Of a DNA stretch of 64,000 nt, positions 46,101 through 57,565 are shown piece by piece. The position numbers and the translations under genes are program-made. Location of the stretch: assembly GCA_013398015.1 (NCBI GenBank), contig VZRR01005755.1:78618-142617 (forward strand), in the 5' to 3' direction. Source of the stretch: Oreocharis arfaki. Its lineage: Eukaryota > Chordata > Aves > Passeriformes > Paramythiidae. How positions within the stretch are numbered: position 1 is the stretch's first letter; every line of letters begins with the position of its first letter. The notes beneath the pieces were generated by a model. The model saw nothing but the letters and a program-made list of their open reading frames with translations, did not search any database and was not told where the DNA came from.

Positions 46101-46726
46101 TGTGCCTGATGAATGCTTGTGAAGCTTCTTCAGGCCTGGAGGCAAGATCCAGCTGTGACCCGTCATGGATGGAGGCGTCACCTGGGGACTCAGTCCCTTC
46201 CCTCTGTTCATGTATGTGAAAATGCCTTTCCTTCCATACATGCAGGAAACAGCTCCGCTCCAGCAATGGAGAGGTCACATAGCCAGGACACCAGGGCAAT
46301 GATGGTTACTTCCCAGAAGACTTTTCAGGCTGATGATCTGGAAGACATCTCTCTCACCAGTTTATCTGGCCCTGTGCTTAACATGGGATGTAATATTTTA
46401 TGTTCGCTTGGGCCAGGACCAGAGATGTCATCCCACGGCTCCAAGTGACGGCAAATCCACCCTGTCCCTTGGGATGCAGCTCTCCCTGCACTGCATTACT
46501 CTTCTGCACAAAAACACACGGCGTATTTCCTCTGTGGGTTTTTCTGATTTCCAAGTTGCAGCTCGTGGATTCTCTCATGCCTCTGGCTGCTACATCAAAG
46601 ACTCATTTTATATCAGAGTTTTTCACTCCGTGAGTCCCCTGATCACTTATTAACCTGTTAGTCCTTATGCCATCTCACAAATGGCTCTCCTTTCCTCTCT
46701 CACTGGTAAGCATGGTTTGCCAGGCT
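43181..46726. other. noncoding DNA, nothing recognised
   Basis: The 164-codon plus-strand frame at 43409-43903 is among the longest in the window but has no motif, overlaps an opposite-strand frame and has no supporting splice structure. At 45651-45660 GAG/GTAAGT is a consensus donor without an evident upstream acceptor. Overlapping frames at 45808-46653 on both strands show no protein family. Confidence 0.6.
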
Positions 46727-46830
46727 ATAAATCTTTCTGGCAGCTCTTTGAGCTTCCTCCAAGTTTTCTTTTTAAAGTGCCAGCTCCAGGACTGGACATA
46801 GGATTTTATTCTCACATGTTTGCCAGAGTT
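46727..46830 (-). mobile_element. possible old CR1 internal fragment
   Basis: AAATCTTTCTGGCAGCTCTT, AGCTTCCTCCAAG, AGCTCCAGGACTGGACATAG and TTCTCACATGTTTGCCAGAG parallel the reverse complement of CR1, where 'CATCTTTGTGGCCCTCCTCTGGACTC', 'CCCAGAACTGGACACAG' and 'TCTCACCAGAG' occur in that order and at similar spacing. Divergence is high. Confidence 0.48.
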
Positions 46831-48419
46831 TGGTTTCACAAACTCATTTGTGAATACATCTCTTTCTGTTTATTTCTGCCAGTTCTTGATGACAAAAGGA
46901 AGAGGGAAAAGGAAAATGATAATGTATGATGTTTCCTTTAACTATGTGATCCTAACATGGAGGAATCTTTCATGGTTTTCTGGGGACCACCCAGATTCTT
47001 TTTGTAACACCAGCCAGCAGTTACCATCTCATATTTTGAGACTTAACAGCAGATGTCGAGAAAGAAGCTGGCTTTGAACAGCATCAGCATCAGTGCCATC
47101 TGTTTCTCCCACCCTGGCCAAAAGAAAGGTTGACCATGCTGAGCAAGGTGGGGTTGAAATGCCCAGGTTGAAAACCCTGACATGGTTTTCATTATGGAAC
47201 ACCTCTTTCAGCCCTCGTGAACTGGGGAAAGGCTCCATCGATGTCTGTGCTTGGATGCACCGTCCCTTGGTTGGGGATGCATTTGCCAAGCTTCTATGCA
47301 GGCATGTGCCTACTCCTGCTCCAGAGATTGCCATGGGGCCACCGTGGTAGATTAGCCCAGTGTTTTCTCTAGTCTTTGGGGAGTGAGTCTTTTCACCTAC
47401 CAGAGCCTTTTAGGAGAGGATGTTAAAAAAACCCCAGCAAGCTCATAAGGCCAGGCTCAGCTGAGGACAGCAGTCAAGTCTCACACGTGGCAGGGAGGAG
47501 ACTGTTTGCTTTAGAAATTTTATTTTTTTTTTACTTGAAAAGAAAAGAGAATTGGAAATGTTTCCAACAGTCTCTATTTCTCCCTCTCATATGTATACGT
47601 ATCTATATGTATATCTATGTATCTGAAAAACGCAACCCACAACTTTTGGTTTAAATTTGATCTGACAATATCCCTTTAACATGAAACTCCAAAACCGTAA
47701 TTGATACCCTAGTTGGACATTATCATAGATTATTTCCTGTCTGTGTTTTGACTGTCCTGGTCGAATGGCTTCCAAGCCTAACACAGAGTCAATGAAGAGA
47801 AACAACCCTCAGCTACTATTATTCCTGTTACTCATTCTACCAAAATAATAAAAATAATGAAACCACAGCCTGCCTTGAACAGTAAAGATCTCTTAAAAGC
47901 CCTTCCTAAGCTGTGCCTTGACGTATCTTGCATATCTTAGGGAAAAAAAATAAAGTTGGTAGGTTGGAGGGAGGAATTACCAGTGATGTTCCTTGGCTGG
48001 GCTTATGTCTGCACTGTTCATGAAGCGCTGCCTTGGGTGCAGATGTGAGCACCAGGAACTCCTGTCCCACCAGAGCTGGCCACCCAGCTGCCATGTGCCT
48101 GGCCACACGCTGGCTGTGCCGCGAGAGGCCGCGTGCAGGTGGCCGTCTCTGCTGCCCCGTGCCTCTGCTCTGGTGACAGCAAACCTGCTCTTCAGGGGGG
48201 CCGGGCAGGGAGTTGCCAAGGAGAGTTATGGGCTTCCCCTCCCAGCTCTCGGTGTGGGCAAACATGGTGGGTAACGGTTGAGGTACAAACCCCAGTGAAT
48301 GCTAGACGGCCACGGTGCCAAAACTGAGCTAGGTGATATTTTTCATCTAAGGCTTTTTATACCAGGAGGAAAAAAAAAGGAAAAAAAATCCCCTCCTGAT
48401 TTAGTGGTACCAAAATGTT
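46831..48419. other. noncoding DNA with a small AT microsatellite
   Basis: A TATG/TATC-rich patch lies at 47589-47624. After the tract CTGTTTATTTCTGCCAG (ending near 46882), a charged frame reads LDDKRKREKENDN before a weak GTATGA donor; this is not recognised and may fall at the edge of the CR1-like fragment. The 47.9-48.3 kb stretch is GC-richer with overlapping frames on both strands, but I see no CpG-island density or protein motif. Confidence 0.55.
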
Positions 48420-48790
48420 TGATGAATTCATGCCTTTTCCCCTGAGCAGTTCATTTAGACAGGGAAAAAGCACCCAATAATAATACCAAAGCCCCTTCCC
48501 GTCCAATCATTTCATTCCATTAGGTTGGAAAATAAATGTTTTCCATTATTTGCCTTGGAAATAGGTCTTCATTTAAAAATAAATTAGTTAATTTACCTTT
48601 CTGTATTTTTACATGTGTTTAAAGATGGCTAACGCTGAATTTAAAATGTTGATATAAAAATGCCTATTTATTTTGACTCTCATTTTGTAAAAATCTTCCT
48701 AAAAATTCATTTAAGTGGAAAAGAAAATCTCTCCCTCCCTGACTTCATTTCCTTTGTTTTATCAATTTTTAAAAAAATAAAAGCCATGAA
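48420..48790. other. possible conserved noncoding element
   Basis: A repeat-free AT-rich block with no open frame of note. It contains AATTAGTTAATTT (near 48583), CCAATCATTTCATTCCATTA (near 48503) and clustered TTTAAA/TTTATT words, a texture common in deeply conserved enhancers and scaffold-like noncoding elements. A 7-bp inverted repeat around an A-rich loop precedes it at 48363-48398. No conservation data are available here. Confidence 0.3.
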
Positions 48791-50394
48791 AGCAGAAAGG
48801 GCGAAGTAAAATACAATCTAAATCTCCTCACCTCTGGTGAAGCCTGTCTAGGAGGCTTCCACTGGAATCTCTGAGCAATGTGACTTTCCCCAGCTCCCTC
48901 TGGCACCTTTCCTCTTCTGGCCTTGGACCAGTCCCTTCCAGTCTCCTGGGCACAGGTGTCTCAGCTGAACTGCTCAGGAGCTGCACCCAGCTGTTCTTGA
49001 TCCTAGTTTGGTTCTGAAGGCAAAGCATAAGAAATGAGAGAGTCAAGGAACCAAAGGGACTTTGGAACATTGAAAAAAATTGATCAGTTTTGATTGTTTT
49101 ACTCCAGGATCTTCATAGATTAATTCCTGTTTTCAAGGGAGATGCAAGCACTACTTGTCCAGTGAGACACACAGCTCTTTCCTTTTTTCAGTGTCAGACT
49201 TAGGTTTCTAAATTACTTTCAAATTATCTTGAGAGTATTGCTTAGATGTGATATGGAGGCCCAGATTTTGCTCAGTAAAGAACATGTCTTCAAGCTGGGA
49301 GAGTAAAACAATGCAAACTGAACAGTTTTTTTAATTTTTGTTCTATGTGGTCAGACAGAAGGGACAGGAGCTGCCTCACTCTGATACCACTCAGATGCTT
49401 GGCTGTGATTTCAAGATCTGGAAAAGCTTAGCAACTATCTTAAACCAGAGCAGCTTTTAATTCAAGGGATCTTGAGGCTCACCAAAATACACATTAAGCA
49501 GTTTTTTGCACAGTTTTGCACATTCCCTATCAAGCCAACCTCAGAACATTCAGGCGGGGAAGTCCTAGCAACAATCTCATACAGTACTTTTGGCTGCTGC
49601 ATGTTATTTTCTTTGGATTTATCTCCCTTCCTTTCAGGAGAGGCTCTTCTTAGGAACCAGGTCATGGCCAACACGCCTAAAACCAAAAGGCCACATTCAC
49701 AATTGGTGAAACACCAAGGTAATGATGTTATAGCTGGTAAACCTGGTCCCCAAGAACTTAAAAGTGAGGAAAACCTCTTGGAGATTGTTGAGCTTGTAAA
49801 CCCTCATGGGAATGATCAGCAATGACCAAGCAGGAGAAACCTCAGGACAGCAGAATGAAAGGAAAAAATGTTCTCAAGTCTCATAATCTTAAGGCAGGGA
49901 GGAAAGGCAGTTGGGGAAAACTGTGTAAAACAAACAGGCATCAAATGAGGTACAATAAGAAGAGGGTTGAAAGAAGGTAAGATGGATAATTAAGCAATAA
50001 GACACGACAGGCTGTGTGTTTCTGGGTGATTATTGCAATGCCTGCTATGATGTTCTTTAGGAGCAAATTTTTGCTGCGCTAGAACTAGAATCACCCCCCA
50101 GGGACAGGCTGGCAGGAGAGTCTAATTGCACTTATTACAAAATTAATTTTGAAATTAAAATAATAATAATAATGATAATATGAAGAAAAAAGGGACAACC
50201 TCCATTTGCACCATGTTGTTTGCTAGATTGTGTGATGGGAAAAGAGATGACATCACCCAGAGCTGAGCATCAGAGGGAGGTCAGTCGCATCACTGGGAGA
50301 TAATCCCTGGCCGCACTCTGCTGATGTGTTGGCTTTTGCATGGCTTTACTTCTTTCTCTCTTTCTCATTCTTTGGCCTCGGCTGCCTACCTTCA
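48791..50394. other. noncoding DNA with an (AAT)n microsatellite
   Basis: An AATAATAAT array lies at 50157-50181. A strong acceptor (CTCCCTTCCTTTCAG ending at 49637) leads into a frame that stays open to TAG/TGA-free position 49822 and ends at 49825 (about 62 codons, starting GEALLRNQVMAN); the peptide is not recognised and the nearest donor (CAG/GTCATG) is weak. Nothing else stands out. Confidence 0.5.
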
Positions 50395-50401
50395 GGTATG
50401 T
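50350..50401 (+). promoter_or_regulatory. candidate recursive splice site
   Basis: A long pyrimidine-rich tract (CTTTCTCTCTTTCTCATTC and more) ends in CCTTCAG at 50395 and is followed at once by GTATGT (50396-50401). This is the juxtaposed acceptor-donor arrangement (YAG/GTRTGT) that defines zero-length recursive splice sites in long introns of flies and of some long vertebrate neuronal genes. If this window is intronic on the plus strand, such a site could split the intron. The motif can also occur by chance, and no transcript evidence is available. Confidence 0.25.
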
Positions 50402-51948
50402 CAGTCTGCCCAACTAACTTCTTTTTCTGTCAAGAACTTCCATCTTTTATCCCTTTCTGAAAAATCCTAGTTTTGCTCCTGGTCTTATTCTATTTCTCAA
50501 TTTTGTTAAAAAAAAAATGCAAACAAACCAAAAAACCCCAGCCCCCTCTGTCTGATATAAGGAAAATAATGCATACCCTGCCTGTGGTACAGGAAGCATG
50601 GTATTTCTTTGGTGTTTCCTCTACAAAGATTCTTTTTTTTTTTCCTTCTACTTTGCAACCCCCATCTTCTACGTACCCACCTCCTCCAGTGAACCTGAAC
50701 TGGGGCTCAATACTATCTCTGCATTGAATGGGAAGGAAGATAATACACCAGAAAAGAAGGCCTTATCGTCTTCAACTGTGTAGCAGTGGATAATAATGAA
50801 ACAGTTATTCAGGCAGATGCTCTTAGCTTACATGGTGTTTCATTAGCACTGAGCATCATTCTTTTGTTCTCTGTTTAAATTAATTTGTTTGGGAAACCTT
50901 CAATGTGAAATATTTTCTGTTTTCAGAACCAAATCTCCTATTGCTATGTTTCTAAACAGAATGCTTTCAGGAATCCACATTTATGTCATCTAAAATAAAA
51001 AATTATTCAATTTTTGCTAAGTAAAAGAGATTCTGAGATTTCCATGGGAATGGATTTCCTGTCCTTTGTAGTTCTGATTTGTTTAGTTCATTCCCAAGTA
51101 AACTGCTGGCCTAATATAGATTTCTGATCAGATAATGACTCAAGAACATCTAGTTGCCTCGGATATCTATCTGAGCAACTCCATATTTAGAGTTTTTACA
51201 CACCCTGAATTTTCCCTTAAAGGCAAAAATGGTTTGAGCAAAGCAAACAGACTTCCTCAAACAGCCCCCACTGTCATTCATCCCAGCTGAGACTCCAGTA
51301 TCTGTTGGGTACCTCTATATCTTTATCTGCTGAGTGGTGATATTAGGACTCTGCTCTTGATAGCTGCTGTAAAAACAGGAGACCAGCTAAGACTAGATGA
51401 GACAGAGGTCAGCAGGAAAAGAAGATGCACAGAGAAATGAAAGGGCATACCCATGTTCACACCAGAAATAGTAGCAAGATCAGGATCGGATTTCAGCCCA
51501 TCTGAAACTCAATCCAGAACTGTGCCATTAAGGGATATTTTGATTTGTTGTCAGGGAACACGGGGGAGGACAAATCCAGCTCACTACTCTCCCCCAAATC
51601 AATCATGTTCATGTGAGTTATATTAATCAAAATGAAAACATGGTCAATAAAACTATGTTAAAAAAATGAGAATTTTCTCAATTTAAAAACCAAACCAAAC
51701 CAACAAAACACAAAAAAACCCCCAACAGTATAACAAACTTGAAAAGTAATTTAAGCTCTATAACTTCATTGTACTTGCTGCATTAGGAGATGAGATTTTT
51801 TTCACATGCTGCTCCATATTATCATCATCTTATCAAAAGGGATGAACCCTTGACCTTTAACATCAAAGCCTGGGCTCCATCACTAGAATTAAGAAATGAT
51901 CTGCAATACTTGTTATCCTTAGGTGACTCAACCAGTGCAAAGTATAAT
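50402..51948. other. noncoding DNA, AT-rich
   Basis: A-rich and T-rich runs occur at 50508-50517 and 50631-50644, and an AACCAAACCAA/AAAAC low-complexity patch at 51690-51722. No gene or mobile element is recognised. Confidence 0.6.
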
Positions 51949-52038
51949 GTTATATATAAATATATATATCATGCGATATGTATATATATAGTATCAAATG
52001 TTATATATATATAAACACACACACAAATACATACATAC
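51949..52038. repeat. compound (TA)n / (AC)n / (ATAC)n microsatellite
   Basis: Several TATATATA blocks separated by ATGCGATATG and GTATCAAATG pass into CACACACACA and then ACATACATAC. The interrupted TA blocks suggest an old, repeatedly mutated array. Frames crossing it are tyrosine/isoleucine-rich artefacts. Confidence 0.95.
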
Positions 52039-55000
52039 TGCTGTAGGAAGAGGAGAAAATGTATCTCAGGAGGGAAAAATTGAAATGAACCACCAGTAAC
52101 TGAATGCAAACCTGCTTATGCAGACATTTTCTTAGAAAGATCTGGTCTCTGTCTATGCATTAAGTACATGCAGAGACTTGCTGTATCTGGACTGACAGCT
52201 CTGGCATTATACATTCGTGGGGAAAGGTTAAACAGCATCATGGCACCACTTGGAAGGGCTTGATAGATGGAATTGTACCTTCTTAGCCTCCCACATTTTC
52301 TGAGGTAAACTGAAGTGGGAAATTCCAAAAGGCTGATAAATAAATTTCTCCCTCATGGACACTGTTAAGCCATCATGTCAAAAGGCTGGGAGTGGGGACT
52401 GATACTCCCAATTTGAAGCGAGAAAAGAAAAATATCAAACAAGGTGATTCTTTTCCTCTTCTGTGGCTGTGAAGAAGTTCCCTTGACCATCTCCACACAG
52501 CCCATTCACAAGGAATCAGAAGCAACAGCCCCAAAAGAAGTAAAAATCAAGAAAGAGGCAGGGTTGTACAAAGGATGGGGGGAAAGAGAAGAAAAGTTCT
52601 CTAAATTGGTTGGGATAATCAGAGAAATAAGTGCAGACATTATATTTGTCATCCTCTTCTGAACAGAGCTTCGCAGATAATGAATGCAAAGAATTTCTTT
52701 CTTAGTGGGACAGGATCTCTCCCCTGTTGAAATATTAACTTTCCACTTTCCAGGATCAGCTTAAAAATTATGCCAGAATTGCTGTGCCAATTGAGCCCGT
52801 GCATCTGCCAAGGCCAATGCTACAAGGTGGAGATCTGGCCTTCAACGTGCTCAACTCATGACCAGGGTTTTGCTCTCTTCCTCCGCTATTGGCCTCCCCC
52901 TGACCCATTCCTAACCTCACCTGGAACCTTTAGAAAGCTCTGGCTCTTGGGCTGAGGCATTTGTGAGGCCAGGCTTGGAGGTTTGCCGCATGGTAGGGCA
53001 GATGAATTTGGTTTTGAAAGGTTTCAGATCTGCTGGATCCACAATGGTCACAGCTCACCAGCTGCCTCATTTTATCAGGAAAGTCCAGCTTGGCGCTGTG
53101 CAGGAGGAAGCTTAAAAGTGATCTGCATGGGAGGATAATGGAATATCCGGATGAGTGGGGAGGCTGTTACTCACAGATGACCAGAGTGGTAGACACTGGG
53201 AATTTGTGTATTTATTTCCAAATTCTGTTTTTATTTCCATTGTCTTCTGTTGTAAAATGATGGTCCCACTGCATCTCAAAGCAAAGAAATCAAGCTCAAG
53301 TATCTAAATCAAGTTCAGTGTACAAACCTTTTATTTTTCTAACACCCTTGCCTTCAGACACCTGAAGTGTGTCATCTTTCCCAGAAACCTGGCAAAACAG
53401 ACCTAAAGTCAGGAAAATCTCTCCTTGGCTTATTGGCACCTGAGAGCAATCTCTCCCTCCAGAATTTTCTTGGGAGAAAATTAATCCAAACATCTGTAAA
53501 TCAACATAAGAAATTGCTCTTGAAAGAAGTTTTTTGCTTTTTTTTTGCCCTCACCTTTTTTGGCTTGTCCTGCTCTCACTCGCACCTTGACTGAGATGTG
53601 CCCCCTACCCCTTTCTTCCTACACTTTTATAAAAGTTGTTTCATCTGCTTTTCTTTTTTTCCCTCACTTCTTGGGGCTGGAAATACACTCATTAAATTAT
53701 TACTCGAGAGAAAAATTACAAAGAGATTCCAGCCCAATGTGGTGGAGTTCTAATCCCCCAAAAAGATACCAAGAGCAGGAAGCATCCAGCTCTCACTGGC
53801 ACCCCACTGTCCCTACCCCCCAGCCAAATTTTTCTCATGATTTTCAGGTCAACCATGTATTTGAGAGTCTCCCTGCAACAAATTTTCATTTTACTCATTC
53901 AAGTAAATTTTCTTTGCAAGCTTTCTGTGTAGCCTGAAGCCTACAGCTATTTTTGAATCCTATCTTTCTAAGGGCGAGGCAGAGTCAAGTTACCTTGTCA
54001 TCAAATTCTCATTTTGGCAAGAAGGGTGGTGGGGGTGAAGAAACAGGGACTTTATAGCAGTAATCACTAACCAAAACACTTCAGAGTGCCTGAACTTGTT
54101 ACTGCGTCTGTTCAGTTCTTCAACAATATGTCAAGCAGAAAGAAAACAGCTCAATTTTTCACAAGCCTGGTTGCTTTCTGAAGTTAACAACAACGCAGCA
54201 ACTTGTTTGAACTAGTAAATGGAGGGAACATGCTATTAATACCAGAGTCACAGTACCCCGTTCCCCACAGCCCACCAGATGTCTGAATTTAAAGTGTCAC
54301 CTCACGAATCACATCAGTTTCTATTGGCAAAATCTTGGTCTGTGTTCCAAATGCCCCAGAGGCACTGAGCTGTTCTTGCAAGGTCTTTGATACGGTCTGT
54401 TAGTAATATGGTTGTAAAAGGCCATGTGTATTTATGAACCATTATTATTAATATAGCTCCCGTTCCCATCATTGTTTTATTTTTGCATTATTTCTTTCTA
54501 GGGCAACTAGATTGCTCTGGAAACTGAAGGATTGTACAAATCCTTTCACCTTTCTATCAGCCCAATTTGGTATCCTGCCTGCTCCCTTGCCGGTGGGTGG
54601 TACGGCATAGCTATGTGTTCACATCAGCACTGAAGTTTCTAAAGAAGAAAGATTCTGGGAAGAGGGAGATTCTAAGAAAACTGTGAAGGGAACCAGAACA
54701 AACCCATCCTCTCTGGAATCTGGTTGTGGCAAATTTTAAATGTCCTGTCTTCCATATAGTCCAAAAAAAGACTCAAAACCCCTGAATGTTTAGGCCAAAA
54801 CTTTCTTGGTCTTCATCAAAAAGTCAAAATTCCTGTGGAAAGAAGACACTTTTCAAGAAAATGTACATTTGATCAAATCTTCAAAGCTTCAGTTTCCCAG
54901 TAAAGCCAGTGTTGACTACAGCTGTGCCAGAGCTGAGTGAGACTGCTGGGTAACTCCACCTCCTCCTTGGGGTTTTCCTGGGGCACTGGGCTTGATAGAA

Positions 55001-55478
55001 GGATCTTGCATGGTGGAGAGAATAAAGTCAAAAGCTTTGCTCATCTGAGCCATCAGGTAATAAGAAAGAGCAGAGCCTTGGTAGGGAAAGAAGCTGAGAA
55101 GGAATTGGAGACTCAAGAGTTTATGGGCAGAGGAGAAATTGAGGGGAGGCAAGAGGCCAAAGGGATGAAAAAGGGTTTATGTGGAGGGAGGCTGACCTGA
55201 ACCCTGCTCTGGGTCTGTGCAAGTTCAGACCAACATTTTGGGTCAGAGTAACCTCCTAAACAGGTCTCTTGTTCCCATGATGTAAAGCTTGCCCTAGAAC
55301 CCGTGGTCTAGTGAAGACACCCATTGCAGTCCCAGGAGCCTTTCCTCCAAGTCAGCCAAGAGCCTGAGGAAAGGCAAATCCATTGGCTCTGGTTGCAGAG
55401 GCCTCATGCATACACATACTTCTACGTGAGGGTCAATGCCACTCCCAGACACACTGTGCATTTCTTCATTCTTGATGG
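52039..55478. other. noncoding DNA, nothing recognised
   Basis: No gene, RNA or mobile element can be supported. The largest frame (53545-53937, 130 codons) overlaps an opposite-strand frame and has no motif. AT-rich words around 54430-54500 with ATTATTATTAATATAG may be regulatory but are not distinctive. Confidence 0.6.
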
Positions 55479-55521
55479 TTTCTTTTTTCTTTATTTATTT
55501 TTTTCTTTCTCTTTTTTTTCC
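55479..55521. repeat. T-rich pyrimidine tract
   Basis: T-rich DNA with scattered C, including TTTTTTCTTTATTTATTTTT and TTTCTCTTTTTTTTCC. It creates an artefactual phenylalanine-rich frame on the plus strand. Confidence 0.9.
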
Positions 55522-55606
55522 TGAGATCTAAAATAAAGGAGTCATGCAGATGGAAAACATCTGCCTGTTCTTTGTGCACGGAAAAAACATAACACATGGC
55601 AGGGAT

Positions 55607-55637
55607 GATAAATAATAATAAATAATGATGATGATGA
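55607..55637. repeat. (AAT)n/(GAT)n microsatellite
   Basis: AAATAATAATAAATAATGATGATGATGA is an AAT-to-GAT compound triplet repeat of about ten units, interrupted by one extra A. Confidence 0.92.
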
Positions 55638-56812
55638 AAGCATTTGGAGAGGCACAACTGTTCGATTTGTCCAGAGCAAGCATCACACACTCTCTGTCCA
55701 GGGTAAGAAGGATAAATAGACCACTGTGGTTTGTAATTTTGCAAATGGCAACACAATTTTGAGGCATTTAGGAAGAGCACATGTTGAGCATGGCTTGACT
55801 TTTCATGGGTTTGCTCATTAGTGCCTAGTCAGAGGCTCTTCAGGTGTGCAAAAGGAGCCTGACCTCTCCTGAGTGCAGGTCTATCTACGTATGAGTCACA
55901 AATCACTGTGTCTCTCCTAAAACTAACACAGCTAGGCCAAAGAATGACATAGCCTCCCAATGATGTAATACTCTATTTTCTGCCTTGTTACCTAAAATAC
56001 GGTTATGAAATTGAATCCAAGGGACAAGTCATATATTTACCTCCCTAAGGTTATCACAAAAAGGGGTAGCTTTTCACCCAGAAGGTGTAATTATTGGTGT
56101 CTCTCAAACATCCATGCAGAAATCAACTCTAATTGTACCCCTATGGATCTCACTTAGACTTTCATCAGGGTCGACCTAAAAACTTCTTCCAGCATTAGGG
56201 TTGTGCCTGGTCATCTCAGGCTGGAGGTACTGATGTTGTAAAACCCAGTGAGTGTTATCTAATGGAGAGAGACAAAGAGGATTATTTAATGAGTTGTTGG
56301 GTCTCAGGTGAGTGTCCAGACTGCAGGTGTTCTCCTTAATGTCTGCCATCAGGCTGGTGCTCTCCTGCCTTTGTAAGCAACTAGGCCCAAATGACTCCTG
56401 AGTTTGGAAGGACTTGAAGCCATGACATGTTTGCAGGCAGAATAACAGGGATGGTGGGGAAGGAGTACTGTGAACTCCTGGACAAAGGAAGGCCCATATC
56501 CACGTGAATGAGAGCATTCAGTCAAGGGACAAGGTGATTCCTATACACTTGTGTGCATGCAGGGCTGAACACTGACAGGGAATGTGCCAGGACCATATGC
56601 ATTTAGGGCTGACTGAACAATGTGACAGCAAAAATTTCACAGGACAGTGACAGTCTTGTGTACCTTCAGACTTCAGCTGTTTATGGGAGGTACGTCTGAG
56701 GGCCTGAGATCTCAGCTCCCAGGGCAACCACTCTGCAGTGTCTCTATTAGGATGATTCACAAATGGAAATAGCACTGAAAAAGCCTCAGCACTAACACTC
56801 ACAAGTCATGCC
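55638..56812. other. noncoding DNA, nothing recognised
   Basis: A 113-codon and a 94-codon minus-strand frame (56176-56517 and 56518-56802) lie end to end but in unsupported frames with no motifs or splice sites joining them. No repeat is visible. Confidence 0.6.
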
Positions 56813-56861
56813 GTCTGTGTGTGTCTCTGTGTGCAACTTGCCAGTGTGTTTGTGTGAGTGT
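56813..56861. repeat. degenerate GT-rich repeat
   Basis: GTCTGTGTGTGTCTCTGTGTG and GTGTGTTTGTGTGAGTG blocks form a broken GT microsatellite, with a smaller GTGTGCATGTGTCTG remnant downstream near 56885. Confidence 0.88.
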
Positions 56862-57397
56862 AAACACAGCATAGCATTTACTTTGTGTGCATGTGTCTGC
56901 TGGAATGATTGAAGCTTAAGATTTAAAAAAAAAAGAAAAAAAATGCAAAGGAATTAGAGCTGAGCAACCCAAGGATGATGATGCAATGATATTGCAGCAG
57001 CAAAAGCAAAATGATCTGCTAAAAATACACCAGAGGGATCTAAATATTTCCATAAACAGATGGAGGTCGGAGCCCAAATGTAAGAGAAAAATGCAAGTAA
57101 CGGAAATTGTATTTGACAACCATAAGGGTCTTACAGTTCTTCTGTGTCTTTTATCCCAAAAGTTTTTTTCACAGATGCTCACACTCAGGCAAAAGCAGAG
57201 TCCGATCCCACAATGCTTTACTCATGTGAGTAACCCTAATTTATGTTCGTAGACTCAAAGGGGCCAATAAGCAACACCTTGTATGAATTCTTTTAGAGGA
57301 GGCATCTGGCAGTGCTTTATAATGAAGGCTGCAGAGGAGTTTTCACTTTAAATCTCTCTTTTATTAATTCTCGTATTTTTTTTTTTCTGTTTCAGAG
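56862..57397. other. noncoding DNA with an A-rich tract
   Basis: An A10 G A8 tract lies at 56925-56943. Opposed 88-codon frames at 56916-57252 occupy both strands and show no motif. The interval ends in a strong pyrimidine tract and acceptor (T12 CTGTTTCAG at 57376-57395). Confidence 0.6.
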
Positions 57398-57565
57398 CTT
57401 TTACATAGTTGGTTGAAGTTTTTCAAACATAATCCATGCCTGAATGTGAATTTTATTTGGATGCATGAAGAAGAACAGCTTCAGACTGACTGGAAAAATA
57501 TGCTTTCCTGTAACCAAAAAATGTTCAAAAAGTTCTTCCTCCGTATTTCTTGCCGCTTTATCTAA
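57398..57565 (+). other. acceptor-led 55-codon open frame, uncertain
   Basis: A very strong polypyrimidine tract ending TTTCAGAG precedes 55 open codons and a TAA at 57563-57565. Part of the reading is HSWLKFFKHNPCLNVNF followed by IWMHEEEQLQTDWKNML. I do not recognise it. The frame requires use of the second AG of CAGAG, which is the less favoured choice. A terminal exon would need a polyadenylation signal nearby, and none is obvious. Chance is likely. Confidence 0.14.

Noticed and set aside
46860..46929. Charged peptide LDDKRKREKENDN after a good acceptor
   Set aside because: The following donor is weak, the frame stops at once beyond it, and the segment adjoins a probable CR1 fragment.
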